This document shows, one piece after another, positions 62,968 to 64,000 of a stretch of 64,000 nucleotides of DNA. Positions within the stretch are counted from its first letter, which is position 1. Each line of letters starts with the position of its first letter. The notes under the pieces were generated by a model that worked only from the letters and a program-made list of their open reading frames with translations, did not search any database and was not told where the DNA came from. The position numbers were made by a program, and so were the translations under genes. Source of the stretch: Chitinophagaceae bacterium (lineage in GTDB: Bacteria > Bacteroidota > Bacteroidia > Chitinophagales > Chitinophagaceae); the NCBI GenBank assembly GCA_016710745.1, contig JADJVB010000010.1, positions 1,426,001 to 1,490,000 on the forward strand, given 5' to 3'.

Positions 62968-63684
62968 ATGAAAAAATTATTATCCCTGCTGATCTTGGTT
63001 TTATCCCTGTCGGCCTTTGCTCAAAACGATCAGGTATTTAAAGACGCGAATGCCACCCCGAGAACACTGAATGGAAGTTTTACTGCCATTAGTGTTTCAA
63101 GCGGGATCGATCTTTATATAACCCAGGGAAATGAAGAATCGGTTGCCGTTAGTGCGATCGATCAAAAACACCGCGATCTTATAATTACCGAAGTGGTAAA
63201 CGGTACGCTGAAAATTCATTATGATAACAGGGGGGTTACCTGGAAAACCGGGAATAAAAAATTAAAGGCCTGGGTGTCGTTCAAAAACCTGGAAAAATTA
63301 AAAGCCGAAGCGGGTTCCAATGTGTTGGTAAGCGGCAGTATCCGCGCAGATAAACTGGATCTGGATATAAGCAGCGGCGCCGGTTTTAAAGGGGATGTGC
63401 AAACTACCTACCTGTCGGCAGATATTAGCAGCGGTGCCGGGGTACGTATCAGCGGAAAGACCGATCAGCTTAGAGTTGACGTGAGCAGTGGTGCCGATTT
63501 TAAAGGCTATGATTTTGCAACCAATTACTGTACCGCTTCTGCGAGTAGCGGCGCGTCGGTTCATGTAACCATTAATAAAGAACTGACTGCCAAAGCCAGC
63601 AGCGGCGCCGATATTAAATATAAAGGCGAAGCGCTTATCCGGGAAATGAAGGTTAGCGGAGGCGGTGGGGTAAAAAAAGTATAA
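62968..63684 (+). CDS. Secreted DUF2807 (head-GIN domain) protein
   Basis: About 238 residues from ATG 62968 (MKKLLSLLILVLSLSAFAQN, signal peptide). The mature part opens with VSSGIDLYITQGNEESVAV and is a repetitive beta-solenoid of SSGAGFKG/SSGADFKG turns, typical of DUF2807. Function unknown; surface or periplasmic adhesin-like. The next gene is a paralogue. Confidence 0.85.
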   Translation: MKKLLSLLILVLSLSAFAQNDQVFKDANATPRTLNGSFTAISVSSGIDLYITQGNEESVAVSAIDQKHRDLIITEVVNGTLKIHYDNRGVTWKTGNKKLKAWVSFKNLEKLKAEAGSNVLVSGSIRADKLDLDISSGAGFKGDVQTTYLSADISSGAGVRISGKTDQLRVDVSSGADFKGYDFATNYCTASASSGASVHVTINKELTAKASSGADIKYKGEALIREMKVSGGGGVKKV

Positions 63685-63708
63685 TTTTTCAGTATCAAAA
63701 AATAAGTG

Positions 63709-64000
63709 ATGAAAAAATATGTAGTACTGGTTGTTTTGTTGACCGCCGGTTTTATCGCCCGGGGTCAAAACGATTTCGTGGTGGATGCCAACGCCTCCCT
63801 GCGATCGGTTACTGGTGATTTTAACGCCATAGAGGTTTCGAACGGGATAGACCTGTATTTATCCCAATCCAATAACCTGGCGGTTGCGATCAGTGCCAGT
63901 AAAGAGACCATCAAAGCGGGTATTAAAACAATTGTTGAAAACGGGGTCCTCAAAATTTATTACGATGGCGGCAGGAACTGGAGTAAAAAAGACCGCGTCA
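63709..64000 (+). CDS. DUF2807 protein, 3'-truncated by window edge
   Basis: 97 codons visible: signal peptide (MKKYVVLVVLLTAGFIARGQ) and the first part of the domain (EVSNGIDLYLSQSNNLAVAI). It is a tandem paralogue of the gene just upstream, 24 bp away. The rest lies outside the window. Confidence 0.8.
   Translation, partial: MKKYVVLVVLLTAGFIARGQNDFVVDANASLRSVTGDFNAIEVSNGIDLYLSQSNNLAVAISASKETIKAGIKTIVENGVLKIYYDGGRNWSKKDRV

Overview
The window reads as chromosome of a Bacteroidota bacterium, most likely a Chitinophagaceae-like member. Supporting signs are promoters of the TTTG-N19-TAnnTTTG type, type IX secretion (T9SS) C-terminal sorting domains, a CzcA-TolC fusion, and small Bacteroidota-specific families (DUF3347, DUF6660, HYC_CC_PP, DUF6943). 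No rRNA, intact tRNA or CRISPR array was seen.

Region 1 (1-23.3 kb) is a heavy-metal resistance island, nearly all on the + strand. A copper/silver part (1-13.3 kb) holds two RND adaptor genes, Met/His-rich and HMBD-type metal-binding proteins, two multicopper oxidases, DUF3347 proteins, a haem-binding-domain protein and a CPH-type P1B ATPase. A divalent-metal part (13.4-23.3 kb) holds DUF6660, a CzcA-type RND pump fused to TolC, its lipoprotein adaptor, an HMA-like protein, a NicO/UreH-like membrane protein and a CPC-type Zn/Cd P1B ATPase.

Region 2 (23.3-31.8 kb) is accessory DNA: GC-rich non-coding blocks, two related long palindromes, small cassette-like genes with their own terminators, a membrane protein plus metallo-beta-lactamase-fold pair, a DUF1508 protein, a HEPN protein and DUF6943. 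It also holds a minus-strand operon with a conserved unknown protein, DUF5675, four tandem 15-18-residue hydrophobic peptide ORFs and two small membrane proteins. It ends at a 16-bp direct repeat flanking a GIY-YIG gene. The second repeat copy lies in a structure resembling the 3' half of a class II tRNA, a plausible attachment-site remnant.

Region 3 (31.9-64 kb) looks like ordinary core chromosome: dapA, an esterase, rnz, a STAS protein, clpC, cmk, a three-gene set of secreted SdrD-B/T9SS surface proteins (one of 2640 aa), ispH, a GH13 amylase, an HtrA protease, acyl-CoA reductase, ferredoxin, ddl, a PASTA protein, a rhodanese, a TonB receptor behind a clear TPP riboswitch, and two tandem DUF2807 proteins.

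Regions 1 and 2 carry about sixteen apparent single-base indels, almost all in short homopolymers, which split otherwise well-conserved genes. Region 3 shows none. Whether this is decay of acquired DNA or local sequence error cannot be settled from the sequence alone. The change coincides with the candidate attachment site near 31.8 kb.
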